A stretch of 61,302 nt of DNA, taken from contig DASZWQ010000143.1 in the NCBI GenBank assembly GCA_035546535.1, positions 1-61,302 of the forward strand, in the 5' to 3' direction. The notes beneath the pieces are model-generated. The model did no database searches and was not told the DNA's origin. It worked only from the letters and a program-made list of their open reading frames with translations. Numbering within the stretch: the stretch's first letter is position 1; the number at the start of each line of letters is the position of its first letter. The translations under genes and the position numbers were made by a program. Shown here in pieces: positions 28,238 to 36,632 of this stretch. The DNA comes from Pirellulales bacterium. Lineage in GTDB: Bacteria; Planctomycetota; Planctomycetia; Pirellulales; JACPPG01.

Positions 28238-28966
28238 ATGTCAGCCATTGTTTCGTCGAAGTGGGTTCGTCGCAGCCTGATTTTAGCGGTCGTTGCGGGC
28301 ACGGCCGTGGCGCTTGTGGCTGACGCGAACGCCTTTCATCGGCGTCGCGTGATCGTGACGTACGGTCCTGCCGTCGTGCCACCGGTCGCCGTGGGACCGA
28401 ACAGCCTTAACCCCGTCGGCTTCGGCTTCGGCGGGTACAGTTACGGCGGCTACCCCTACTACGGATACTACGGATTCTTGCCGGGCCCCTACGAAGGCTT
28501 CGCCCCTTATGCACCTGCGGGCGCCGGTCCGTTTTATGGCCAGGTGGCGTACAGCGCGTACGGCGCCGCCGCGGCCACGGGCCTTGATGCAACGGCCGCC
28601 GGCCAGGCCGCGATCATGCCCCCAGGCTACGGTTGTGATCCCACCTGCTTGATGTCGCCACATGCGTATCGCCGCTACGTGCGGCGGCTGAATCGAGCCT
28701 TATTCCGTAGCGGCTATTGGTGCGGGCCGCTGGGCGCGCCCGGCGCTTACGGCGCGGTGCTCGGTGCTTCGGCCTTCATGGACGATGGCTTGGACGAGGA
28801 GCCGATCGAAGACCTCGGCGGCGAAGAATTGGATCCGACGCTCGGCATCGAGCAATCGCCCGTGGACGGTGAACAGGTTGCTCCGCCCTTGCCGCGTGAG
28901 GCCGTGCCGAGCCAGACCACGCCGACCGACGACGCTCCACGGCCCGCGCTCGAGCCATCGTTTTAG
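28238..28966 (+). CDS. Exported Gly/Tyr-rich protein of unknown function
   Basis: The 242-residue protein has a signal peptide (SLILAVVAGTAVALVADANA) followed by HRRRVIVTYGP and a Gly/Tyr-rich segment (about residues 60-115: YSYGGYPYYGYYG). A compact part with YRRYVRRLNRALFRSGYWCG follows, then an acidic, Pro-rich tail. Such proteins are common in planctomycetes and may be periplasmic or wall-associated. The ATG at 28238 has a GGGAGAG site. It ends in a very strong terminator at 29101. Confidence 0.75.
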   Translation: MSAIVSSKWVRRSLILAVVAGTAVALVADANAFHRRRVIVTYGPAVVPPVAVGPNSLNPVGFGFGGYSYGGYPYYGYYGFLPGPYEGFAPYAPAGAGPFYGQVAYSAYGAAAATGLDATAAGQAAIMPPGYGCDPTCLMSPHAYRRYVRRLNRALFRSGYWCGPLGAPGAYGAVLGASAFMDDGLDEEPIEDLGGEELDPTLGIEQSPVDGEQVAPPLPREAVPSQTTPTDDAPRPALEPSF

Positions 28967-29100
28967 TTACCGCGCGGTGTGCGGCTCATGGTGAGCCGGC
29001 GCCCGCCGAGCGCGACGAAAACCTTCGGACGCTAGCCCCCCTCTGCCGCTGTTGCCTTCGGGGAGAAGGAGTAGCAAAGGCGAAGGGGCGCTGGCACGAG

Positions 29101-29137
29101 CGGGCGCGCCCCAACGCTAGGGGGCGCGCCCGTTTTT
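29101..29137 (+). terminator. Intrinsic terminator, perfect 12-bp stem
   Basis: CGGGCGCGCCCC, loop AACGCTAG, GGGGCGCGCCCG, then TTTTT. It lies 135 bp downstream of the exported-protein gene. Confidence 0.9.
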
Positions 29138-29140
29138 CTT

Positions 29141-29353
29141 TCCTGATCATCGCGGCTGACATGCGGCGGTTTTGCCCAGCCGGCACATTCGCTACCGATC
29201 GCCGCGCGTGTTGGGATCGGCTCTAGCAGGACCTGCGCCCATGCCGATACTTTCAATACAAATGCCGGGAGGGCGGGGCAATCACCTAGGGCTGCCCCGT
29301 TTCAGGATAGAGGTCATGGTAAGTCGACGGATCGAATTACCATGACCTTTTTT
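29141..29353 (+). ncRNA. Candidate small RNA ending in an intrinsic terminator
   Basis: A gene-free interval follows one strong terminator and ends in a second one (29311-29353). It contains an internal hairpin CGGGGCA (29274-29280) with TGCCCCG (29293-29299). There is no open frame with a ribosome site. Two successive perfect terminators with nothing coding between them suggest a separate transcript, though tandem termination of the upstream gene is an alternative. No promoter was identified with confidence. Confidence 0.35.
29311..29353 (+). terminator. Intrinsic terminator, perfect 12-bp stem
   Basis: AGGTCATGGTAA, 14-nt loop, TTACCATGACCT, then five further T residues (six with the last base of the stem). 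Strongly plus-oriented because no T-run follows on the other strand. Confidence 0.85.
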
Positions 29354-29428
29354 GCGCGCCTGCGGCGCGGCAACCCGTCGGCCGTCGCTACCGCTCAGTC
29401 ACACAGTCGAAGCTGCGTTTGGGTGCCG

Positions 29429-29449
29429 TGGCCACGCGCGCCGTGGCCA
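29429..29449. repeat. Short inverted repeat in a 250-bp spacer
   Basis: TGGCCACG-CGCGC-CGTGGCCA. The surrounding 29415-29515 shares blocks with 20896-20980 and appears to be a decayed dispersed repeat. The spacer 29354-29606 holds no other feature I can support. Confidence 0.4.
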
Positions 29450-29606
29450 AGCTGAACCGGCAAGGGATCGCGCCACATGCTCAGGCAAGCGTGAGCATGG
29501 CCCCCCTTTTTGCACCGCGACAGGTCGCTAGCGCTTTGCGAACCGCGCGCGGGGCTGGTCTATTGGCGGCGGTTCAGCAATCGCTTTCACCGCCAGGTCC
29601 GCCGCC

Positions 29607-30038
29607 ATGCCTCGACCGACCATCGCTTCGCGCATCCCCGACAGTTTCACCGTGGGGCAGCGCGTCTCGTTCACGCGCACCTTCACCGACGGCGACATGG
29701 CGCTGTTCATCGGCGCCACGTGGGATATCAATCCCTACCACACCGACGACACCTTCGCCGCCACGACGCGCTTCCAGCGCCGCATCGTTCCCGGCCTCTT
29801 GCCGGGGAGCATGGCAACACACCTGGGCGGGCTGTGGGGCTTTCTGGCCACGGAGATGAACATGGAATTCGTGGCGCCGGTCTACGTCGGCGACACCATC
29901 ACTCTCGAAGTCGAGATCACGGCCGTCGAAGAGCCGCGCGGATTGGTGCGCGCAAAATGCCGGTGGACGAATACCGAAGGGGTCGAGGTAGTGCGCGGCG
30001 GATTTGCCGGGTACCCCGCACGGCGCAAGCCGGCGTGA
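29607..30038 (+). CDS. MaoC-like (R)-specific hydratase
   Basis: The 143-residue hotdog-fold protein matches MaoC/hydratase-2: FTVGQRVSFTRTFTDGDMALF, then the catalytic block DINPYHTDDTFA (Asp and His), followed by RIVPGLLPGSM and the second strand set. The family hydrates or dehydrates enoyl-CoA thioesters. A single-domain protein of this size likely works as a dimer on short acyl-CoAs; the substrate is not evident. It stands alone, convergent with the large minus-strand gene 31 bp away. Confidence 0.85.
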   Translation: MPRPTIASRIPDSFTVGQRVSFTRTFTDGDMALFIGATWDINPYHTDDTFAATTRFQRRIVPGLLPGSMATHLGGLWGFLATEMNMEFVAPVYVGDTITLEVEITAVEEPRGLVRAKCRWTNTEGVEVVRGGFAGYPARRKPA

Positions 30039-30069
30039 TGGCCGCACACGCAATTGATGCGGGGTCGTC

Positions 30070-33000
30070 TCACCGCAACATCGAGGGCATGGCCCTGCGC
30101 ATGCGTTCCATGATGCCCGGCTTGGCTTCGGTTTCGACGGGAGCCGACGCGTCGGTTCGCTTGGGCGTGTAGCGCGGGCGCGCGGCCAATGGATCGGCCG
30201 CCAAGGGCACGTTGGCGACCAGGAAACGCGGCCAATAGCCATCGAGCAAGCGCATGCAATCACCGAGCTGCCGGCTTTCGAGCATGTAGCTGGCGACGGT
30301 GATCATTTTCTTCAGCTCGCGGAACTCCTGATCGTCGAACTCGCGCAGCTCGATATCGTCGATCCACAATTCACCTGGCCCGGTCAGATCAAAACGAACG
30401 CACAAGTCGGACAATTGTTCGGTCGGCAAGTCGCGGACCTCGAAGAGGAACTGCGTCCAATCGCCGCTAATGGCTTGCGCGGTGCCGGCGCCGACCGGCG
30501 CATAACGATAGTAATCCTGCCCCTTCCAGCGTGCGCTCACGGCCAGGCGCAAAGGGGGCTGCCGCTGCGGATCCGCCACCCGCAGCCAGGCCAGCACCGA
30601 CAAGTGCCCACTAGGCAGCGGAGTAATCGGCGCGCTGACGAGCGAGGCCGCGGCTTGCGTGCTGCTAAAACGCAGGCTCTGTTCACCCGAGCGTTTTTGA
30701 TTCGTGTCGCATTCCGCGGCCGCGCCTGGGTGTTCGCGCAGCGTCCAGCCAGGGAGCGCATTGTCCGGTTCCGGCGGCTGCTCGAACCCCGCATTGACGA
30801 GGATCCTGCGGGCTTGCGGTTGCTGGAGCGCGGCGACCCGTTCACCCAACTCGCGGATGCGCAGATAGAGATCGTTCTCGACGTCCTGAGCAAACGACAC
30901 TTGCGGATGCGCAAGCTGCACGTCGGGCGACGAGAACCGCCCGGCCAATAGTTCGAAGGGCTCGAGGTCGATCACCCAGTTGCGCTGCGCCCCTGCCGCC
31001 GAGAGCGCTGGCAGCCGGCGCGTCTTGCCAAAACGATCCAGTTGGCACACGCTCGGCGTCTCGACTTCAACCGTGACGCGCGTTTGCCATGGCGAATCAT
31101 TGGTGAAGTAGACGTACGTCGCCGCGTCCGTCGAGTGGCGGCGAATCGTCACCGGTTGCTGCGTCCCCGCGACGGTCTCGAAGGGGGCCGCTGGCAGCTC
31201 GCGATAAGTGGCGACCATCTCGGCCAGCGATTCCTCGGCCCCCAGCGGTAACAGCCAACCACCGTCGATGAGCGTGGCGGCATCGAGCGTGGCGATGGCG
31301 TGTACGAACCGTTGCCGATTGAGCGCGCCGGCCGGCGCCGGCTGGCCGACGAGCAGCGTCTGCGCGCCTTTGAACGGGCTCTTGGCGTCGAAGGACGGCA
31401 AGCGCAACTGTTGCGGCTCGTGGAAAAACAGCGCAGCTGCCGTCCGGGCTTGCGCGGCACGGTCGATTTCCGCCGACTGATTCAACTCAACTTCCACGCC
31501 TTGCTCCACGAGCTGGTTGACCGGCTCGATCCACTGCGGCCGGGCGAGTACCAGCTCCTCGCTTTCCTGGCATAGCTTTGGATCGATGCCCAGCGACAAG
31601 AGCACACCCTGCGCGCTGGTGCGGGCGCGCAAGCTGGGGCGCAGCGCCTGCTGAATATCCGGACGATCGAAGAGATGCGCACCGGCCAGATACAACCGCG
31701 CGGGAGCATCCTTCACGCGCACCATCTCGGCTTGCATGCGGCGATGCAGTTGATTCAGCGCCTGGCTGCGCCATTCGAGCCAGGGAGCACGAAATTCGCT
31801 GGCGATCGCTTGAACCCGCGCAGCGTGATCCTGCCGCACGAGAGCTTCCAATTCCCGCTCGTGTACGAAGCGATCGACAGTTTGCTCGTCGTAGCACCAA
31901 TCCGCCCCCGGCAGCTGCGCATAACCATCGGCGGCCAGGTGCAAGGCCAGGCCGGAAAACGCCGCGTGATGCTGGTAGCGCTCGCACAGTTCGCGCACCA
32001 CGGCAAGCATCTCGTCCTGCACGCGGACGTTCAGCGGGTTGTAATACGGGGCGAGCCCCTTCCGCGCGCCGTGTACGGCCAGCCACGAGCGTCCCTGCGC
32101 ATCGACGGGGACGATACCCGACTTCTCACCATTGCGCAACCGGCGCAGCTCTTCTTCCAGCGCCGGCAACGGCGCCGCGAATTGCAGCGCCGGAATTAGT
32201 TGCATTCCTTCTCGATCGAACAACCGGAAAAGCAGCTCCAGGATGTCCTTGCGATAGGGATCCTGACCGGAAACGAAATAAGCGCCCGTGTCGTAGCGCG
32301 GCGTGGGCTGCAACAGCTTGCTCGGATAGATCGTGCTGCCATCGGCCAGCACGGTCATCACCAGCCCGTTGTAGCCGACGTATTGCAGATACTCGACGAG
32401 CCGCGCCGCCCCTTCGTAGTAGGTGACCCAGTCGTCCAGCCCGCGACCGCTCCATTCGTCGTAGGCTTCGCTGGCCGAGAAGTTCTCGGGAAAGAGCGGC
32501 CGGTCGTAGTAAGCGGCCAGCAGTCGATTACCGCCGGGCTGGTTGGCGGGAAAGGCGCTTGGCAAATACGCGGGGCGGCTTGTATCACGACCCAGGTTCG
32601 AGACGCCGGCGGCTTTCGGACCAATGACACGCACCTTGCCGAACGCCGCGCGAGATCCTTCGCGCTGATTCGTGAGCAGAAGCAGCGGCGCCTTGGTGCG
32701 CGGCCAGAAGGCCACCCGATGCCTGGCCAGACGCGGCTCGCGACTGACCGCCGTGTCGGGTACGTCGATGCCCGTATCCAGACCAATCGGTGTCATGTGG
32801 CCTGCCGTATTGGGCTCGACAATGCTGATGCCCAACGTCTGCGGCAGATCGGCGGGATACTCGACTTCGACGAAATGCGGCTGGCCGGGCCGTGCGATCG
32901 GCAGCGGAAACGCCTCCCAACTCACGTTTGGTTCGCGCCCCCCCGGACCGAGTTGAGTCAGCGAGCCGAGCGAATGCTGCCAGGGCGCCGCGTCACCATT

Positions 33001-34101
33001 GCCGAGCGGACCACGGCGCAGACCAGGAATGGGGACGTTCGTCCACCGCTCCCACCAGGCCGGGTTGGCCGGATCGATTTCGAACAACGTGTCGGCCACC
33101 GCCGGCAGCGGCGCGGCGCCTGCCGGGCGCGGGCGTTCCTTGGCCAGCACCACGAACTGTAACTTGCGCTCGTCGACCGTCTGCTTCCAACCCAAGCGGT
33201 TTTGCAGCGCGCGGCGATGGATCACGATGCGCAAATCGTAGATCCCTTCGGCTTCCGGCAATTTCACGGGAAGAACCGCCGGCTCGGTGGCCGAGCCATC
33301 GGGCGTAAGCGGTAGTTCACGCTCGAACGACCACAAGGGATCGCGCGCCGTGCGCGCGGCGAAAAGTTGCGCCACCATCAGCACCTTGCCACCCGCCGAC
33401 GAGCCCAACAAATGCGGCTGCAGCTCGACCTCGGCGATTTCTCCCGTCGAAAAGATCACCGAATCGCGCGGGAGCTTCACGCGCAAGCGATCTCCCGGTA
33501 CGCGCCGCACCAATAGTCGGCTACCCAGGGCATCGAGCGAAACCGCGAACGGCTCATGCGCCACCTGTGCGAGCGGCACTTCCACGTCGGTCGCGGCAGC
33601 ATCGGCGGCGCCGGAGAGATTCACGCGCAGCATCGCGGTCAGCGGCGCCGTCACGTCGAGATCGACGCCGTCGTAGGCACGGGCGCTGCGCGGCTGGATG
33701 CGCAGATTGCCCGAATCGATCCAAATGGATGCCGGCTCGTCCGCTTCAATGCCCAGCGGAGTCGGCGCCGAGAGCGCTCCTTCGTCGAGCGCGACCGTGC
33801 CGCGCCATAGTTGTTCGCGGCCGCCTCCCCATTCCAAGCGCAGCCGCATCGAAGGTTGCTGAGCAGCGAGCGGTGCGGCAAGAAGCAAAGCCGAGAGAGC
33901 GAAGCAGAGCGCCACATAGCGGGCACAGGCGCCAAGAGCTGACGGCGAGCGCGAAGGGACGTTCGCGACCGCCGATCTTCGCGCGCGCGATGCCCACCAG
34001 CTTGATCGGTTCCACCGACCGCCAAGCGCAATGCGAATCACCGACGACGACCTGCCGGCCGACGCCGCGTACGCTGCTTTCGGACTTCCTTGTCCGATCA
34101 T
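30070..34101 (-). CDS. Very large exported protein with family 10 glycosidase-like domain
   Basis: The 1,343-residue protein has a hydrophobic segment at about residues 63-82 (VALCFALSALLLAAPLAAQ) acting as signal peptide or anchor, a beta-rich N-terminal part to about 480, a TIM-barrel-like segment (about 510-850) with LVEYLQYVGYNGLVMTVLADG and LFDREGMQLIPALQF as in GH10-like/DUF187 proteins, and a C-terminal jelly-roll (VNAGFEQPPEPDNALPGW onward) like carbohydrate-binding modules. Substrate and activity are unknown. The start is uncertain: ATG 34101 leaves a long basic n-region and a weak ribosome site; an in-frame GTG just before VALCF would give a more usual signal peptide. Confidence 0.75.
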   Translation of the reverse strand: MIGQGSPKAAYAASAGRSSSVIRIALGGRWNRSSWWASRARRSAVANVPSRSPSALGACARYVALCFALSALLLAAPLAAQQPSMRLRLEWGGGREQLWRGTVALDEGALSAPTPLGIEADEPASIWIDSGNLRIQPRSARAYDGVDLDVTAPLTAMLRVNLSGAADAAATDVEVPLAQVAHEPFAVSLDALGSRLLVRRVPGDRLRVKLPRDSVIFSTGEIAEVELQPHLLGSSAGGKVLMVAQLFAARTARDPLWSFERELPLTPDGSATEPAVLPVKLPEAEGIYDLRIVIHRRALQNRLGWKQTVDERKLQFVVLAKERPRPAGAAPLPAVADTLFEIDPANPAWWERWTNVPIPGLRRGPLGNGDAAPWQHSLGSLTQLGPGGREPNVSWEAFPLPIARPGQPHFVEVEYPADLPQTLGISIVEPNTAGHMTPIGLDTGIDVPDTAVSREPRLARHRVAFWPRTKAPLLLLTNQREGSRAAFGKVRVIGPKAAGVSNLGRDTSRPAYLPSAFPANQPGGNRLLAAYYDRPLFPENFSASEAYDEWSGRGLDDWVTYYEGAARLVEYLQYVGYNGLVMTVLADGSTIYPSKLLQPTPRYDTGAYFVSGQDPYRKDILELLFRLFDREGMQLIPALQFAAPLPALEEELRRLRNGEKSGIVPVDAQGRSWLAVHGARKGLAPYYNPLNVRVQDEMLAVVRELCERYQHHAAFSGLALHLAADGYAQLPGADWCYDEQTVDRFVHERELEALVRQDHAARVQAIASEFRAPWLEWRSQALNQLHRRMQAEMVRVKDAPARLYLAGAHLFDRPDIQQALRPSLRARTSAQGVLLSLGIDPKLCQESEELVLARPQWIEPVNQLVEQGVEVELNQSAEIDRAAQARTAAALFFHEPQQLRLPSFDAKSPFKGAQTLLVGQPAPAGALNRQRFVHAIATLDAATLIDGGWLLPLGAEESLAEMVATYRELPAAPFETVAGTQQPVTIRRHSTDAATYVYFTNDSPWQTRVTVEVETPSVCQLDRFGKTRRLPALSAAGAQRNWVIDLEPFELLAGRFSSPDVQLAHPQVSFAQDVENDLYLRIRELGERVAALQQPQARRILVNAGFEQPPEPDNALPGWTLREHPGAAAECDTNQKRSGEQSLRFSSTQAAASLVSAPITPLPSGHLSVLAWLRVADPQRQPPLRLAVSARWKGQDYYRYAPVGAGTAQAISGDWTQFLFEVRDLPTEQLSDLCVRFDLTGPGELWIDDIELREFDDQEFRELKKMITVASYMLESRQLGDCMRLLDGYWPRFLVANVPLAADPLAARPRYTPKRTDASAPVETEAKPGIMERMRRAMPSMLR

Positions 34102-34301
34102 CGTGGACTCAAAACTATTTTCGACGCTGCGCTACGGAGAGATTCCAAGCACACGTTGGCGCCGCTGACTGATGTACAAACCCGAGCAGGCCAGAAAAAA
34201 CCGCGTCACCTTGTTACGAACCGGCCGTAAGTGACGAAGCAGTAAAGAGTAATCTCGCCCGAAGGGGACGCGGATTATAGTGCCGCGGCGGAGGGCGACC
34301 T

Positions 34302-34487
34302 ATGCCATCTTCGACTGCTGGCCCGCCACGTATGCCGGGAAAGGCAATCGCATCGTTCGTTGCTATCGCGTGCGCGATAGCGGTTGTTTCGCGACTATTC
34401 GCTGGGCCTCTTGTAAACGCCCATGGCAAAACGCATTACGAATGCCAGCACCTCTTAGTCCAAATGCTCGGTGAGGATTTCTGCTAG
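34302..34487 (+). CDS. Possible small membrane protein, 61 aa
   Basis: An ATG with GGAGGG six bases upstream and a TATAGT at 34275 opens a 61-codon frame encoding one membrane helix (AIASFVAIACAIAVV) and a polar tail (THYECQHLLVQMLGEDFC). It overlaps the 3' end of the opposite-strand sulfatase-like gene by 33 bp. Third-position GC is lower than in neighbours, so it may be chance. It lies in the otherwise empty spacer 34102-34454. Confidence 0.3.
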   Translation: MPSSTAGPPRMPGKAIASFVAIACAIAVVSRLFAGPLVNAHGKTHYECQHLLVQMLGEDFC

Positions 34488-35684
34488 CGGAGCTGGCGCG
34501 CTCGCCGTCTCGGCGCTATTGGCCGCATCGAGGACCGCGGTGAGCAGTTCAACCACTTCCGGACAACGGTCGGCGACGTCGTTGACCTCCCAGCGATCGT
34601 CGGGCTTGGCATAAAGCTCGACGGTCAGGTCGCGCTGCTTCGCCGTGCCTGGCGCCGAATATTCCGGCACCCGCATGTACCAGGCGTCTGTGCGCACGGC
34701 GCGCTGCGCTTTGGGACCGGAAAGAAACGCTCGATCGCGTCGCGCCTCGGTCCGACCGTGGAGAAGGGGCAAGGCGCTGCCGGTTACATCGCGACCAGCG
34801 TCCAGCGGCAGCCCGAGAGCGTCGACCAGTGTCGGCGCCAGGTCGGTCGGCTGCACCAGCGCCTGAGTGCGATCGGCGGCGCCGCTGCCGTCGGGAAACC
34901 GGAGGATCCACGGCACGTGCGCAAGCTCGGCGTACAGCGCCTGGTCGTTTGGCCCTAGCCGGCCATGTTCACCCAACGGAAAGCCGCGCGCACTTGTGAG
35001 CGAAAGGACGGTCCGGTCGGCGAGCGATCGTTGCTCCATATCCTCGAGCAACACGCCCAGGCAGATGTCGAGCAGCGACACCTGGCCCGCATAAGCCTGC
35101 GTCACCGGTAACAGCTCATCGGGATCATAATGCTCGCTAAGCCGGCGCGTGGGCACGGTCGTACCAGCGAGTGGGGCCGGATCGTCCTCCTCGCGGTAGC
35201 GCTCGCGAAAGGCGAGAGGCGCATCCCACGACATACCGAGGCTGCCGCAATGCAGCCACAGGCAAAACGGTTCGCGCGCTTCATCGAGCCACTCGCCCAC
35301 CGCGGCAAAGAGCCGCGCGAGATTCGTTTCTTCGATTTCCGCGGCGCAGTTGCCGCTGCGCTCGATGTCCACGTGCACGACGTCGTCGAGCGCGGCCGCC
35401 CAAGGAAGTTCGGCCACGAGCGGGTCATCGGTGATGAGTACCGACATCATCCCGGCATCGCGCAAGCGCTGCACGAACGAATTTTTGGGCAGGCCCGCCG
35501 GCCCGGGCAGCGACGTGAAACACGCGTACTGCGCCGCCAGATCAGGCGATTCGATCAGCGCCTGGTCGAAAAGAAAGCCCGTAGCCGCGAGCTGATTGAA
35601 ATATTGCGTCTCGATCCACGAGTTACCGTAGCAGCCCAGGTAGCCCACGTGCAGCCAATCGATCACTACACTAATGATGTTCAT
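34455..35684 (-). CDS. Sulfatase-fold protein lacking the catalytic residues
   Basis: The 409-residue protein follows the alkaline-phosphatase/sulfatase fold: ISVVIDWLHVGYLGCYGN at the N-terminus, TQYFNQLAATGFLFDQAL, and LTSARGFPLGEHGRLGPND in the second half. Each key site is changed. The paired metal Asp is D-W. The formylglycine motif CxPSR, expected after SP near residue 46, reads DLAAQYA. TSDHG reads TSARG. It should be unable to hydrolyse sulfate esters in the usual way and is likely a binding or regulatory paralogue. There is no signal peptide, unlike most planctomycete sulfatases. Confidence 0.8.
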   Translation of the reverse strand: MNIISVVIDWLHVGYLGCYGNSWIETQYFNQLAATGFLFDQALIESPDLAAQYACFTSLPGPAGLPKNSFVQRLRDAGMMSVLITDDPLVAELPWAAALDDVVHVDIERSGNCAAEIEETNLARLFAAVGEWLDEAREPFCLWLHCGSLGMSWDAPLAFRERYREEDDPAPLAGTTVPTRRLSEHYDPDELLPVTQAYAGQVSLLDICLGVLLEDMEQRSLADRTVLSLTSARGFPLGEHGRLGPNDQALYAELAHVPWILRFPDGSGAADRTQALVQPTDLAPTLVDALGLPLDAGRDVTGSALPLLHGRTEARRDRAFLSGPKAQRAVRTDAWYMRVPEYSAPGTAKQRDLTVELYAKPDDRWEVNDVADRCPEVVELLTAVLDAANSAETASAPAPLAEILTEHLD

Positions 35685-35773
35685 TCGTTCGCCACAGAAG
35701 CCGCCGTCGGAAGGTCAGGACAGCATTCTACTGGGAAGGCGCCGGCGCCGCGATTCTGAGTGCAGAAGATGCC

Positions 35774-36428
35774 ATGAGCTATAGCCAGATCCTTGTCATC
35801 CTCATCGTCGTCGTGGTGGCACTCTATGCAGCGGTAAATCTCGGTTGGCGCTGGGCGAGCCGGCGCTATTTGCTATTTGCTTCCCTGCCCCAGTTGGCTG
35901 AGCCGGTCGCTCGAAGGTGGGTTCGTCGATTGGTGGACCGCGACGCAGCGAACCTTGGATCGCATCGGCCTGGCATCCGGCGACCGTGTGCTGGAAATCG
36001 GGCCTGGGCCAGGCCGATTGCTGATACCCGCCGCCGCACGCGTGCGGCCCGGCGGCACCGTGGTGGGACTCGACGTGCAAGCGGGCATGATCGAACGACT
36101 GAAGAAGCGCGGCGCCGGTGTCGAGAACTTATCAACCGAACTCGGCAATGCTGAAAACATGCCGTTCGGCGAGGCTTGCTTCGACGTCGTGTACATGGCG
36201 ATGGTGCTGGGCGAAATCCCTCATCGCGAGCAGGCCCTGGCCGAGTGTTTTCGCGTGCTGAAGCCCGGCGGCCGACTGTCGATCACGGAAATGGCGGCGG
36301 ATCCGCACTTTCAATCACGCGCGACCGTCACGCGGCTGGCCGCGGCGGCTGGCTTCGTGCGACCGGATATCATCGGCCGTCCATGGTCGTTTACGGCAAG
36401 TTTCGCGAAGCCCACCAGCGCTAGCTAA
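35774..36428 (+). pseudogene. SAM-dependent methyltransferase gene split by a 7-bp tandem duplication
   Basis: The first frame (35774 on) encodes an N-terminal membrane segment (ILVILIVVVVALYAAV) and WRWASRRY, then goes out of frame. The second frame, open from 35877 to 36428, encodes LLPCPSWLSRSLEGG, the SAM-binding VLEIGPGPGRLL, GLDVQAGM and the LKPGGRLSI strand of a class I methyltransferase. Deleting one copy of TATTTGC at 35867-35880 rejoins the frames as RRYLLPCPSWL, giving 215 residues with the normal membrane-anchored layout. The catalytic half could still be made by internal initiation. Confidence 0.85.
35867..35880. repeat. 7-bp perfect tandem duplication (TATTTGC x2)
   Basis: TATTTGC at 35867-35873 is repeated at once at 35874-35880. 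It shifts the methyltransferase frame by +1. It is a candidate slipped-strand site or a sequencing/assembly error. Confidence 0.95.
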
Positions 36429-36632
36429 TCGTCTCACGACCATTTGCCGGCCGCTCAATGGTGCGACGCGTGCGGCAACGATTGGCGCAGCACACCAAAT
36501 CGCCCGCGCCCCGAGGAACCGACGCGACCGGGTTTTTTCGACGAAATGCCGGCCTCGGGGGATGCGTTTCCTGTCGCGGACGATCTAGAATCGACGCTCT
36601 CCGATCGATGAGTCTCCTCGTGGGGTGTCCCA

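Noticed and set aside
32200..33162. 320-codon plus-strand open frame
   Set aside because: Shadow of the large glycosidase-like gene; composition biased to Arg and Gln, no ribosome site.
35867..35880. Programmed ribosomal frameshift in the methyltransferase gene
   Set aside because: No slippery heptamer with a downstream structure; the exact 7-bp duplication explains the frame change more simply.
36510..36560. Terminator after the methyltransferase gene
   Set aside because: CCCCGAGG and CCTCGGGG form an inverted repeat, but the T-run lies inside the loop, not after the stem.
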